64,000 bases of DNA, taken from the NCBI RefSeq assembly GCF_000429365.1, contig NZ_AUBS01000003.1, positions 103,532-167,531 of the forward strand, given 5' to 3'. The notes beneath the pieces are model-generated. The model was not told the origin of the DNA. It worked only from the letters and a program-made list of their open reading frames with translations, and did not search any database. Origin of the DNA: Pseudodonghicola xiamenensis DSM 18339 (GTDB taxonomy: Bacteria > Pseudomonadota > Alphaproteobacteria > Rhodobacterales > Rhodobacteraceae). Shown here in pieces: positions 16,315 to 24,586 of the stretch. Numbering within the stretch: the first letter of the stretch is position 1; each line of letters opens with the position of its first letter. A program made the translations under genes and the position numbers.

Positions 16315-17298
16315 TTACGTCCGGGTCCAGCCCAGCGTCTTGGCCAGACGGTCCTGCGCGGCGAGGTATTCGCGTTCCAGCCGCTCCACTACCTGGGCCG
16401 CCGGCAGCACCTCGCGCACCGCGCCGATGCCCTGGCCCGAGCCCCAGATTTCTTTCCAGCTCTTGGGCTTTTCGCGGTTTTCGCCGAAATCCATCTTCGA
16501 CGGGTCGGAGCGTTCCAGCGCATCCGGATCCATCCCGGCGGCGGCGATCGAGGGCTTAAGGTAGTTTCCCCAGACTCCGGTGAAGAGATCGGAATAGACA
16601 ATGTCGTCGGCTCCGTATTCGACGATCATCCGCTTGTAGCCCTCGACGGCATTGGCCTCTTCGGTGGCGATGAAGACAGATCCGGCATAGCCGCCGTCTG
16701 CCCCCATGGCCTGCGCCCCCAGGATGCTGTCGCCGCGTGCGATGGAGCCCGACAGGAACAGCGGGCCATCCCACCAGTCGCGGATTTCCTGCACCAGGGC
16801 GAAGGGCGACAGCGCACCGGCGTGACCGCCCGCGCCGGCGGCGACGGCGATCAGCCCGTCGGCCCCCTTTTCTACCGCTTTCTTGGCGAACTTGTTGTTG
16901 ATCACATCGTGGAAGGTGATGCCGCCCACCGAATGGGCTGCGTCATTCACCCAGGTTTGCGCACCAAGCGAGGTGATCCAGACCGGCACCTTGTACTTGA
17001 CGCAAAGCTCCACATCCCGCTCCAGCCGGCCGTTCGACCGGTGGACGATCTGGTTGACCGCGAAGGGGGCGGCGGGGCGATCCGGGTTTTCCTGATTGTG
17101 ACGGTCAAGCTCTTCGGTGATCCGCTTCAGCCAGCGTTCCAGCTCGATCGGTTCACCGTCCTTCTCGCGCGCATTGAGCGCCGGGAAGGAGCCGACGATG
17201 CCGGCCTTGCACTGGGCAATCACCAGATCCGGGTTCGAGATGATGAAAAGCGGGCTGCCGATCAACGGCAGGCGCAGATGCGCAAGGGCTGCGGGCAT
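16315..17298 (-). CDS. Nitronate monooxygenase (2-nitropropane dioxygenase-like)
   Basis: This 327-residue FMN-dependent TIM-barrel protein shows LRLPLIGSPLFIISNPDLV at the N-terminus and VAAGAGGHAG, the FMN phosphate-binding loop (about 155-165). Later it has FLSGSIARGDSILGAQAMGA and GSVFIATEEANA, all typical of the NMO/2NPD superfamily. These enzymes oxidise alkyl nitronates or propionate-3-nitronate; many family members have unknown physiological substrates. The start is ATG 17298 behind AAAGGAACC. An upstream extension is not conserved. It is monocistronic, with 173 bases to the MscS gene. Confidence 0.88.
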   Translation of the reverse strand: MPAALAHLRLPLIGSPLFIISNPDLVIAQCKAGIVGSFPALNAREKDGEPIELERWLKRITEELDRHNQENPDRPAAPFAVNQIVHRSNGRLERDVELCVKYKVPVWITSLGAQTWVNDAAHSVGGITFHDVINNKFAKKAVEKGADGLIAVAAGAGGHAGALSPFALVQEIRDWWDGPLFLSGSIARGDSILGAQAMGADGGYAGSVFIATEEANAVEGYKRMIVEYGADDIVYSDLFTGVWGNYLKPSIAAAGMDPDALERSDPSKMDFGENREKPKSWKEIWGSGQGIGAVREVLPAAQVVERLEREYLAAQDRLAKTLGWTRT

Positions 17299-17471
17299 CG
17301 TCACTGGTGGTTCCTTTCGTTCCTCTTCTGCGGCTCGCAAAACTCAGTTCCGCAAGCCGCCTCCCTAGAGGATTTCTCGGTCGCCGCCGGAAGTCGGGCA
17401 AGTGCGACGTCACGTGAAAACCGCCCCGGGCCGTCCGAGGCGAGGGCATGAAAACCGGTTGTCCGGCGCAA

Positions 17472-19310
17472 TCAGCCTTTAGGATCGGTGGTCTGCGTCG
17501 TCGTCGTCGGGCTGTCGGGGCGGCTTTCCTCCCGCAGGTAAACCTGAGTGGCAGGCAGCGCGAGGTCTGAGCCATGAGCGTCGATGATCGCGCGGATGTC
17601 GATCAATAGCTCTTCCTGCACAGCGAGGAAGGCACTCATGTCGAAGGCGCTGATATTGGCGTAAACATCTATATTAATGGAGAAATCGCCGTATTCCACC
17701 AGCCTGACCCGCAGCGGTTGCGACAAGACGGCGGGATGCGCCTCCAGCCGGTCGCGGATCGCGGCGAGCAGAGCGGGGATCGTTTCGCCCTTGGTTTCGT
17801 AGGTTAAGCCGATCTTGTGGCGAAACAGGAAAACATCGCGCTGGCTGAAGTTGGTTATCTTTCTTTTGGCCAGATCGGCGTTGGCGATGGTGATCAGGGT
17901 CCGATCCAGCGCGCGGATGCGGGTGGAGCGGATGCCGATTTCCTCGACCGTGCCGGCGAGGTCGTCGAACTGGCAGAAATCGCCGATCCGGACGATTCGG
18001 TCGGCATAGAGGATGATGCCGCCGATCAGGTTTTCGATGGTTGGCTGCGCGGCGAGCGCGATGGCCAGACCGCCGACACCAAGACCGGCGACGACGCCAT
18101 AGATCGGAATGCCGATGCGGGTGGCGCCATAGCCGACGATCAGGATCGAGATGGCGAAGGAAATCACCCTGTATCCGGTCCGCAGCAGGCTGGAATCAAG
18201 CCCGCCACTGGTCAGAGTGGTCCGCTGCAGGACCCGGTCGTAGATAAGCTGGAGCGCCTGATAAGTCAGCCAGGCTGAGGCAGCCCAGACGCAGGCGCTG
18301 CTTGCCGTGGCGATGGTCTGCATCAGCGGACCGGTGATGTTGACGTCGGTTTCACACAGGTTACGAAACAGATTTGCCGCGACGATGACGACGGTCGGGG
18401 CAATGACGCCTGCCCAGCCCCGGGCGCTATGGGTGTCTTCGGTTTGGCGTCGCTTGCTGCGCCAGCGGGCGAAAAGCCCAAGGGCCACCAGATAGAGCAG
18501 GATCAGCAGAATGAGGGCCAGCCATTGCCATAGGGCCTGCCCTGCGAATGTCTGTTTCGGCCAGGCGGGGCCTTCAAGGATATATTCGTACCAGCGCGGT
18601 GCCACCAGGTCACCTGGCGTGTAGATGTAATAGCTGAACAGATCTTCGCTCCGGTCGGCCTGCAACGGCAGCGCCTTGATGGTCTCGTAATCGTCGGGAA
18701 TGCGGTCGACCGTGCTGGCGGTGAACAGATATTGGCCGTTTTGTTCGCCACCGTCCTGCCTGGCGATGATCAGGCTGGTGCCGGGAAGGAGCCACTGGGT
18801 GGGAAGGTCGGCGCCGGGCGAGGTACCGGTGAAATCCCCGGCCGGGTCGCCGGGCACTTCGGCAAGATTGGGCAGATAAATCCGATCGAGGATTTCCTGC
18901 GCCTGCAGAACGATTTCAATTCCGACCCGGTCCCGCGCGGTGGCGGGAATTTCAGACAGATCAAAGATCTTGCTGGCTTTTTCCAGGAGGGCTTTGACAT
19001 GAACGAGACGGAGCTTTTGCTCTTTCGTCATGAGCAGGCTGTCACCCGAGAAAAAGGAATCGCGGACGTCGATCCAATCGGTGCTGGCTGCACGCATGAT
19101 CAGCAGGAAGCTTTCCAGCGTTGCGCGCGGACTGGTGGTATCGGGCGGGGAGATCGGATTTTCGATCATGCGGAGCTGGCGTTCCGACAGTTCGGTCGCA
19201 TTGGGCTGGACGCCGTCCTGCGCCAGGACGCTGAGTGGCAGGGTCGACGCGATGGCGATGACAAGGAGAATCCGGATGAAGTTGATTGTCTTCAAGGCCG
19301 ACTTTTTCAT
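17472..19310 (-). CDS. MscS-family mechanosensitive ion channel
   Basis: This 612-residue protein has a signal peptide (about 1-30) and a periplasmic N-terminal domain of roughly 230 residues. Several membrane helices follow (about 265-400), then the conserved MscS pore helix (Gly/Ala-rich GVVAGLGVGGLAIALAAQ), a beta domain (DRIVRIGDFC, GTVEEIGIRSTRIRALD) and a cytosolic alpha/beta domain. It is a larger MscS type with an extra periplasmic sensor. Such channels open on membrane tension to release solutes during osmotic downshock. The extended periplasmic part contains no motif I recognise. It is a single gene upstream of tRNA-Leu on the same strand, separated by about 300 bases. Confidence 0.9.
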   Translation of the reverse strand: MKKSALKTINFIRILLVIAIASTLPLSVLAQDGVQPNATELSERQLRMIENPISPPDTTSPRATLESFLLIMRAASTDWIDVRDSFFSGDSLLMTKEQKLRLVHVKALLEKASKIFDLSEIPATARDRVGIEIVLQAQEILDRIYLPNLAEVPGDPAGDFTGTSPGADLPTQWLLPGTSLIIARQDGGEQNGQYLFTASTVDRIPDDYETIKALPLQADRSEDLFSYYIYTPGDLVAPRWYEYILEGPAWPKQTFAGQALWQWLALILLILLYLVALGLFARWRSKRRQTEDTHSARGWAGVIAPTVVIVAANLFRNLCETDVNITGPLMQTIATASSACVWAASAWLTYQALQLIYDRVLQRTTLTSGGLDSSLLRTGYRVISFAISILIVGYGATRIGIPIYGVVAGLGVGGLAIALAAQPTIENLIGGIILYADRIVRIGDFCQFDDLAGTVEEIGIRSTRIRALDRTLITIANADLAKRKITNFSQRDVFLFRHKIGLTYETKGETIPALLAAIRDRLEAHPAVLSQPLRVRLVEYGDFSINIDVYANISAFDMSAFLAVQEELLIDIRAIIDAHGSDLALPATQVYLREESRPDSPTTTTQTTDPKG

Positions 19311-19566
19311 CGTTGCCCCTTTTGTCGCTTTGATTTTAGCCTTTCATAAAAGGCTTTCCCTGTTGGTTTGGTGGTAACCGAGCGAGATTTTACGGTCAAA
19401 TCCTTTACCGCTTATTGTGAATGCAGTGTGTTCGTGGCGGAAAAATGTGCGGCGGGCCGGAGAAATCTAGGCTGCGCGCAAGAGGCGCGCGCGTGCCGGC
19501 TGTGTCCTCGGGCGCCCCTGGGGCGGTGAGAGTTGGGGCGGAAGGATGGTGTTGTCCGATGAAAAC
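19311..19566. other. Upstream region of the MscS gene, no gene seen
   Basis: About 255 bases lie between the MscS start and the terminator that follows tRNA-Leu. It is AT-richer near 19320-19420, compatible with a promoter for the MscS gene. I find no credible small gene or RNA. Confidence 0.5.
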
Positions 19567-19604
19567 AAAAAACCCCTGGAAACCGAAGTTTCCAAGGGTT
19601 TTTT
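19567..19604 (-). terminator. Strong terminator after tRNA-Leu
   Basis: AAAAAACCC-C-TGGAAAC / GTTTCCA-A-GGGTTTTTT forms a long stem with one C-A mismatch and a CGAA loop. A T-rich tail lies on both strands. It lies 12 bases past the mature 3' end of tRNA-Leu on the reverse strand. Confidence 0.9.
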
Positions 19605-19616
19605 CGTGTACGACTT

Positions 19617-19703
19617 TGGTGCCCAGGAGAGGACTCGAACCTCCACGTCCATACGGACACTAGCACCTGAAGCTAGCGCGTCTACCAATTCCGCCACCTG
19701 GGC
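19617..19703 (-). tRNA. tRNA-Leu (anticodon CAG)
   Basis: Read on the reverse strand, the acceptor stem is GCCCAGG/CCTGGGC and the D arm is GGCGGAATTGGTAGACGC. The anticodon arm CTAGC-TTCAGGT-GCTAG carries CAG (reads CUG). There is a long class II variable arm (TGTCCGTATGGACG), and the T arm contains GGTTCGAGTCC. Discriminator A and an encoded CCA complete the 87-base gene. Confidence 0.97.
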
Positions 19704-19913
19704 AGGTGTCGTGAGGCGGGTCTTTAAGGGTGGTAGCGGGGGGTGTCAAACGGAAAAAGCATTCAGGTCCATTTTTTTCCGTTTTTCTTTTCTCCGGAGT
19801 GCGCCGGTTGTGGCATCGGTCCTGGCCGGGTCGCCGGGGCGACGTTTTTCCGCCTTGTTCCTATGGGCTTGGAACGCTAAATCGGGGTGGAACCGATGAG
19901 CAGGAGCATTGCC

Positions 19914-20897
19914 ATGTCGAAACTGGTCACCATCTACGGCGGATCGGGCTTTGTCGGACGTTATATCACGCAACGGATGGCAAAGGCCGGCTGGCGCGTG
20001 CGCGTCGCTGTGCGCCGTCCGAACGAGGCGCTTTTCGTGAAACCCTATGGCGCTGTCGGCCAGGTCGAGCCGGTGGCTTGCAATGTCCGTGACGACGCCT
20101 CTGTCGCTGCGGCGATGCAGGGGGCGGATGCGGTGATCAATTGCGTCGGCATCCTGGCGAAAGCCGGCAAGAACACTTTTGACTCCATCCATGTCGCAGG
20201 CGCCGAACGGATCGCGCGCCTTGCCGCGCAGCAAGGTATCGCGCGCATGGTCCATATTTCGGCCATTGGTGCCGACACTGGCGCCAGCAGCGAATATCTG
20301 CGGACCAAGGGCGCGGGCGAAGAGGCGGTGTTGCGTCATCTGCCCGATGCCACGATCCTGCGCCCGTCGGTGATCTTTGGGCCCGAGGACAATTTCTTCA
20401 ACCGCTTCGGTGCGATGACTCGCAAAGGGCCGTTCCTGCCGCTGGTCGGGGCCGAAACCAAGTTCCAGCCCGTCTATGTGGACGATGTCGCCCATGCTGC
20501 CGAACTGGCAGCGACCGGCGCCGCCGCGTCGGGCGTGTATGAGCTGGGCGGTGCCAAGGTCGCCAGCTTGCGCGAGCTGATGGGGCTGCTGCTGGACGAA
20601 GTCTATCGCCGCCGGATCGTGATCGGTCTGCCGTTCTGGGTGGGCGGTTTGATCGCGTTGGCCGGTGATATCGTGCAGGGCGTCACGCTGGGGCTGCTCA
20701 GCAACAAGGTTCTGACCCGTGATCAGTTGCGCAGCCTTAAGACCGACAGCGTGGTGTCCGAGGGCGCCAAGGGGTTCGCCGATCTGGGCATCGAGCCTGC
20801 CAATCTGGAGACGGTGCTGCCGGAATACGTATGGCGGTTCCGCCCGACCGGCCAGTACGACGATATCACGCGTTCGGCACGCCAACTGCGCCCCTGA
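19914..20897 (+). CDS. NAD(P)-binding protein of the complex I NDUFA9 family
   Basis: This 327-residue atypical short-chain dehydrogenase begins with a Rossmann glycine motif (VTIYGGSGFVGRYI). It carries HVAGAERIARLAAQQGI and the ILRPSVIFGPEDNFFNRF stretch that is diagnostic of the NDUFA9-like group. In mitochondria NDUFA9 is an accessory complex I subunit that binds NADPH. Bacterial relatives are present in alphaproteobacteria, where their role is less clear. ATG 19914 follows CAGGAG at good spacing; an upstream in-frame ATG lacks conservation. The gene converges with uppP across a shared terminator. Confidence 0.9.
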   Translation: MSKLVTIYGGSGFVGRYITQRMAKAGWRVRVAVRRPNEALFVKPYGAVGQVEPVACNVRDDASVAAAMQGADAVINCVGILAKAGKNTFDSIHVAGAERIARLAAQQGIARMVHISAIGADTGASSEYLRTKGAGEEAVLRHLPDATILRPSVIFGPEDNFFNRFGAMTRKGPFLPLVGAETKFQPVYVDDVAHAAELAATGAAASGVYELGGAKVASLRELMGLLLDEVYRRRIVIGLPFWVGGLIALAGDIVQGVTLGLLSNKVLTRDQLRSLKTDSVVSEGAKGFADLGIEPANLETVLPEYVWRFRPTGQYDDITRSARQLRP

Positions 20898-20918
20898 TCG
20901 GTTTCGATACAGTGTAAG

Positions 20919-20951
20919 AAAACCCGCGGTCCAGCCGGATCGCGGGTTTTT
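20919..20951. terminator. Bidirectional terminator between the NDUFA9-like gene and uppP
   Basis: AAAACCCGCG and CGCGGGTTTTT form a ten-pair stem around a 12-base loop between two converging genes. There are T-rich tails in both directions. Confidence 0.88.
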
Positions 20952-20972
20952 CGATTCTGCGGGGGGATGCTG

Positions 20973-21776
20973 TTACCTGTAGGCGATGATCAGAAGCACG
21001 ACGCCCAGGATGACCCGATAGATCACGTAGGGGGTGAAGCTGACGCTGCGCAGCAGTCGCATCATCAGGCTGAGCGCCAGCAGTGCCGAGACAAAGGCAA
21101 ATGCGGCGGTGATCGCACCATCGCGGGCGGCGGCCAGATCGGCATGGGCTGCGACCTCTCCGCCCAGAAGGATACCAGAGGCGGCGATGGTCGGGATCGA
21201 CATCAGCATCGACAGCCGCGCGGCCTCGGACCTTGTATAGCCGAGCTGTCGTCCGGCGGTGATGGTGATCCCCGAGCGTGAGGTGCCTGGGATCAGCGCC
21301 ACCGCCTGCCACAGTCCCATGATCAGCGCGTCTTTCAGCCCCCAGTCGGCGCCGGTTTTGACGCTGGTGCCGGTCTGGTCGGCCCAGTAAAGCGCGATGC
21401 CGAAGATCAGCATGGTCCAGCCGATTACCGCGATCGAGCGCATCGCGTCGCTCAGTCCGGTGACATTCAGGATCAGTCCGACGATCACAACTGGAATGGT
21501 GGCGACGATAAGGCTGAGCGACAGTCTGGCGCCGGGGGTATCCGCCTTGCCGCGCATCAGCCGGGGCAGCCCGGCGAAACCTTCGGCAACATCCCGCCAG
21601 AAATACAGCGTGACGGCCACCAGCGTGCCGACATGGACGGCAACGTCAATCACCTGCCCTTGATCGGCAAGCCTGGTGAGCTGGGGCAGGAGAATCAGGT
21701 GGCCCGAGGAAGAGATCGGCAAAAACTCGGTAATCCCCTGAATCACGGCGATTAGGAGGAGTTGCAATATCGGCAT
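20973..21776 (-). CDS. uppP: Undecaprenyl-diphosphatase
   Basis: This 267-residue polytopic membrane protein has the two catalytic BacA/UppP motifs: GITEFLPISSSGHL at 14-27, with the active Glu and the Ser cluster, and the PGTSRSG box near residue 162. It dephosphorylates undecaprenyl diphosphate to the monophosphate, recycling the lipid carrier for peptidoglycan and surface glycan synthesis. The same activity gives bacitracin tolerance. The length is standard and the start (MPILQLLLIAVIQG) matches the family. The gene is monocistronic and divergent from gltD. Confidence 0.96.
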   Translation of the reverse strand: MPILQLLLIAVIQGITEFLPISSSGHLILLPQLTRLADQGQVIDVAVHVGTLVAVTLYFWRDVAEGFAGLPRLMRGKADTPGARLSLSLIVATIPVVIVGLILNVTGLSDAMRSIAVIGWTMLIFGIALYWADQTGTSVKTGADWGLKDALIMGLWQAVALIPGTSRSGITITAGRQLGYTRSEAARLSMLMSIPTIAASGILLGGEVAAHADLAAARDGAITAAFAFVSALLALSLMMRLLRSVSFTPYVIYRVILGVVLLIIAYR

Positions 21777-21880
21777 GACAGGAATGGCCCTAATGAGGGT
21801 AGCTCTAGTGCCTCATATAATAAGTATCTGCATTGAAAAGGAAAGTTTGTATTTAGGTCCGGATTGATACCTATATTTCG

Positions 21881-21945
21881 ATCAAATTGATTGGCGCTAC
21901 CAGGGTGGGCAGCAAAAAAAGTGAAAATAGGTCAGTGCGACTGAC
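21881..21945 (+). promoter_or_regulatory. Two palindromes upstream of gltD
   Basis: In the 229-base gap before gltD there are two short perfect palindromes: ATCAA-A-TTGAT (21881-21891) and GTCAGT-GCG-ACTGAC (21931-21945). They may be operators for nitrogen or redox control of glutamate synthase. I do not recognise either as a known consensus. Confidence 0.4.
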
Positions 21946-22005
21946 TTTTAATCGTCTCGCGCTTCTCATATACGGTCGCTGCTAAGCTATCATGGAGTCC
22001 GAGCC

Positions 22006-23445
22006 GTGGCCAAACAACCGATGCTGAAATTCGTCGACATCCAGCGGGACATGCCGTCGAAGCGCGCCGCGGATGAGCGCAAGAAGGACTTTCACGAAAT
22101 TTACGCGGAGTTCGCCGGGGCAAAGGCAACCGAGCAGGCGAGCCGCTGTTCGCAATGCGGGGTGCCCTATTGCCAGGCCCATTGTCCGCTGTCGAACAAT
22201 ATCCCCGATTGGCTGCGTCTGACGGCGACGGGCCGTCTGGCCGAGGCCTATGAGCTGAGCCAGGCCACCAACACCTTTCCGGAAATCTGCGGTCGTATCT
22301 GTCCGCAGGACCGCCTGTGCGAAGGCAATTGCGTCATCGAGCAATCGGGCCATGGCACGGTCACCATTGGTGCGGTCGAGAAATACATCACCGATACTGC
22401 TTGGGAAAACGGTTGGGTCAAACCCGCCGCCCCGGTCACGGAACGCGCTGAAAGCGTTGGCATCATCGGGGCCGGCCCGGGTGGTCTGGCCGCGGCCGAC
22501 ATGCTGCGCCGCGCCGGCATTCAGGTCACGATCTATGATCGGTATGATCGTGCCGGCGGGTTGCTGACCTATGGCATTCCTGGCTTCAAGCTGGAAAAAG
22601 ACGTGGTCATGCGCCGCAATGAGCTGCTGGCCGAGGGTGGTGTGACCTTCGTGATGAACTGCAACGTCGGCGTGGACATCTCTTTCGAGGAGATCCGCGA
22701 AAAGCACGATGCGGTGATCATTGCCACCGGCGTCTACAAGTCGCGCGATCTGGAAATTCCCAACAGCCGGTCGGGCGGCATCGTTCGCGCGCTCGATTTC
22801 CTGACCGCCTCGAACCGCAAGAGCTTTGGCGACGCGGTGGAGGAATACGACAACGGAACGCTCAGCGCCGAAGGCAAGCGCGTGGTGGTGATCGGCGGCG
22901 GCGATACCGCGATGGACTGCCTTCGGACCTCGATCCGCGAGGGCGCGGTCAGTGTCAAATGTCTCTATCGCCGCGACAAGGCCAACATGCCGGGCTCGCA
23001 ACGCGAGGTGAAGAACGCCGAGGAAGAAGGCGTGATCTTCGAATGGCTGAGCGCGCCCAAGGGCTTTACCGAGGACGGCGGCAAGGTTTCCGGTGTGATG
23101 GTGCAGAAGATGCGGCTCGGGGCGCCCGACGCCAGCGGTCGCCAGGCGCCCGAGGTGATCGAAGGTGCGGATTATGTCGAAGAGGCCGATCTGGTGATCC
23201 AGGCACTTGGCTTCGAACCCGAGGATCTGCCCAAGCTCTGGGGCGTCGACGGGCTGGATGTGACCCGCTGGGGCACCGTCAAGGCGGAATTCACCACCGG
23301 TGCCACCGCGCTCGACGGGGTGTATGCGGTGGGCGATATCGTCCGCGGTGCCTCCCTGGTGGTCTGGGCGATCCGCGACGGGCGTGATTGTGCCCAGGCG
23401 ATTATCGAACGTTTCGCCGCCCCTGCCGCTGTCGCGGCTGAATGA
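22006..23445 (+). CDS. gltD: Glutamate synthase, small (beta) subunit
   Basis: This 479-residue protein matches the NADPH-GOGAT beta subunit. The N-terminus holds the cysteine clusters for two [4Fe-4S] centres (CSQCGVPYCQAHCPL and CGRICPQDRLCEGNC). An FAD-binding glycine motif follows (GIIGAGPGGLAAAD), then an NADPH-binding Rossmann motif (VVVIGGGDTAMDCL) and the terminal GDIVRGASLVVWAI. It takes electrons from NADPH and passes them to the large subunit. The start is a GTG (22006) behind GGAG; no in-frame ATG precedes the conserved region. Unusually, gltB lies 1.1 kb downstream, after two small genes on the same strand. Confidence 0.97.
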   Translation: MAKQPMLKFVDIQRDMPSKRAADERKKDFHEIYAEFAGAKATEQASRCSQCGVPYCQAHCPLSNNIPDWLRLTATGRLAEAYELSQATNTFPEICGRICPQDRLCEGNCVIEQSGHGTVTIGAVEKYITDTAWENGWVKPAAPVTERAESVGIIGAGPGGLAAADMLRRAGIQVTIYDRYDRAGGLLTYGIPGFKLEKDVVMRRNELLAEGGVTFVMNCNVGVDISFEEIREKHDAVIIATGVYKSRDLEIPNSRSGGIVRALDFLTASNRKSFGDAVEEYDNGTLSAEGKRVVVIGGGDTAMDCLRTSIREGAVSVKCLYRRDKANMPGSQREVKNAEEEGVIFEWLSAPKGFTEDGGKVSGVMVQKMRLGAPDASGRQAPEVIEGADYVEEADLVIQALGFEPEDLPKLWGVDGLDVTRWGTVKAEFTTGATALDGVYAVGDIVRGASLVVWAIRDGRDCAQAIIERFAAPAAVAAE

Positions 23446-23455
23446 TCACGAAAGG

Positions 23456-23478
23456 CCCCGGGGGAGCCCTCCCCCGGC
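23456..23478 (+). terminator. GC hairpin after gltD
   Basis: CCGGGGGAG and CTCCCCCGG lie almost back to back (two-base loop), 12 bases past the gltD stop, with no T-run. It could slow or end part of the transcription before the next gene, or stabilise the gltD message. Confidence 0.45.
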
Positions 23479-23564
23479 AAAGACCGGAACCGGTCGCTTT
23501 GCAGCAAAATACCGCTTTGCGGCGATCCGGTCGGGTGTACTGACCTAAGCTTGGGAAACCGGGA

Positions 23565-24005
23565 ATGACGGATCGAAAGGGACAATGCATGTGCGGCGCG
23601 GTGACGCTTGCCGTGCGCGACGTGCCGCGCGATTTCGGCGCTTGTCATTGCAGCATGTGCCGCCGCTGGGCGGGATCGGCGTTGCTGGCGGTGACAGTGC
23701 CCGAAACGTCGGTGAGCTGGACGGGAACCGAGGCCATTCGCACCATCCAGTCGTCGGATTGGGCAGAACGTGCCTGGTGTGACCGCTGCGGAACCGGACT
23801 TTGGTATCGGGTAACCGCCGAAGGGCCGCACAAGGGAAATTACGAACTGCCCATCGGGCTGTTCGACGACTCCAACGGAATGATCATGAACAGCGAGATC
23901 TACATCGACCTCAAGACCGACGCTTTCGCCTATGCTGGCGAACGCAAGCGGTACACCGAGGCCGAGACGATGGCGCTGTTCGGTCTCGAGGGGGGCGCAG
24001 AATGA
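23565..24005 (+). CDS. GFA-family (glutathione-dependent formaldehyde-activating enzyme-like) protein
   Basis: This 146-residue protein of the GFA/CENP-V fold has zinc-binding cysteines spaced as in the family: CMCG near the start, then ACHCSMCRRW at about 27-36 and CDRCGTGLWY at about 72-81. Family members were first described as spontaneous S-hydroxymethylglutathione-forming proteins. Most are simply zinc proteins of unknown role, and no catalytic conclusion is warranted. It lies between gltD and gltB, and its stop overlaps the start of the next gene by four bases (ATGA), so it is translationally coupled to it. Confidence 0.87.
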   Translation: MTDRKGQCMCGAVTLAVRDVPRDFGACHCSMCRRWAGSALLAVTVPETSVSWTGTEAIRTIQSSDWAERAWCDRCGTGLWYRVTAEGPHKGNYELPIGLFDDSNGMIMNSEIYIDLKTDAFAYAGERKRYTEAETMALFGLEGGAE

Positions 24006-24586
24006 CTGTGGAACAGCTGATTGCAGACCGGGGGCGGGCGATGGAGCCCGATGAGCGCGCGGGCCGGGAGGCGGCGCTTTTGGCTGAAATGGATCGCGGC
24101 GCGAACTGGTTTCCCGAAGCAGACACTTGGACCGAAGAATATCAGAGCCTGCACCTGCCGCTGGAGGCCGGGATCGTTTCGCCCGAGCTGGCCAGCGAAA
24201 GCTTTCGCTGTGACGTGGTGCGGCGCCTGGTCGAAACGGCGGCCGCCATTGCGCGGAACAAGCCTTCGGGGGCCGGCCATGCGCGGGTTGCCGCGATCAT
24301 CGACTGGCCGCTTCTGGTCGGGTCCGAGATCTGCGTGTTCTTCGACCGGGCCTATGAGCGCGGCTTCGCCCCCGAGGGGGAACGCGAACACGGCCGCAGC
24401 TATTGGCCGGGCGGTTGGGTCAGTTCCCGAGACCCTGAGGGCAACCTCTTCGACCAGCTAGATATTCCGATGCCCGACGGCTTCGCCGCGCGCGGCATCG
24501 CCCTGACTGAATACAGCAAAGATACCGATCACACCTACCGCTATGAACGCTGGGTGGCGATGGAAACCCTGGAAAGGATCGCCTGA
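24002..24586 (+). CDS. Conserved hypothetical protein between gltD and gltB
   Basis: This 194-residue soluble protein has no signal peptide, membrane segment or motif I recognise. It is rich in Trp, Glu and Arg, with a central segment LLVGSEICVFFDRAYERGF and a C-terminal part containing YWPGGWVSSRDPEGN. ATG 24002 overlaps the GFA stop by four bases. Its own stop overlaps the gltB start by one base (TGATG), so it is embedded in tight translational coupling upstream of the glutamate synthase large subunit. That position suggests a link to glutamate synthase or nitrogen metabolism, but the sequence offers no biochemical hint. Codon usage matches its neighbours. Confidence 0.85.
   Translation: MTVEQLIADRGRAMEPDERAGREAALLAEMDRGANWFPEADTWTEEYQSLHLPLEAGIVSPELASESFRCDVVRRLVETAAAIARNKPSGAGHARVAAIIDWPLLVGSEICVFFDRAYERGFAPEGEREHGRSYWPGGWVSSRDPEGNLFDQLDIPMPDGFAARGIALTEYSKDTDHTYRYERWVAMETLERIA

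Noticed and set aside
17405..17425. Second parS-like sequence (GTCACGTGAAAAC)
   Set aside because: Only half of the palindrome matches; the other arm differs at several positions. The site near 53814 fails in the same way.
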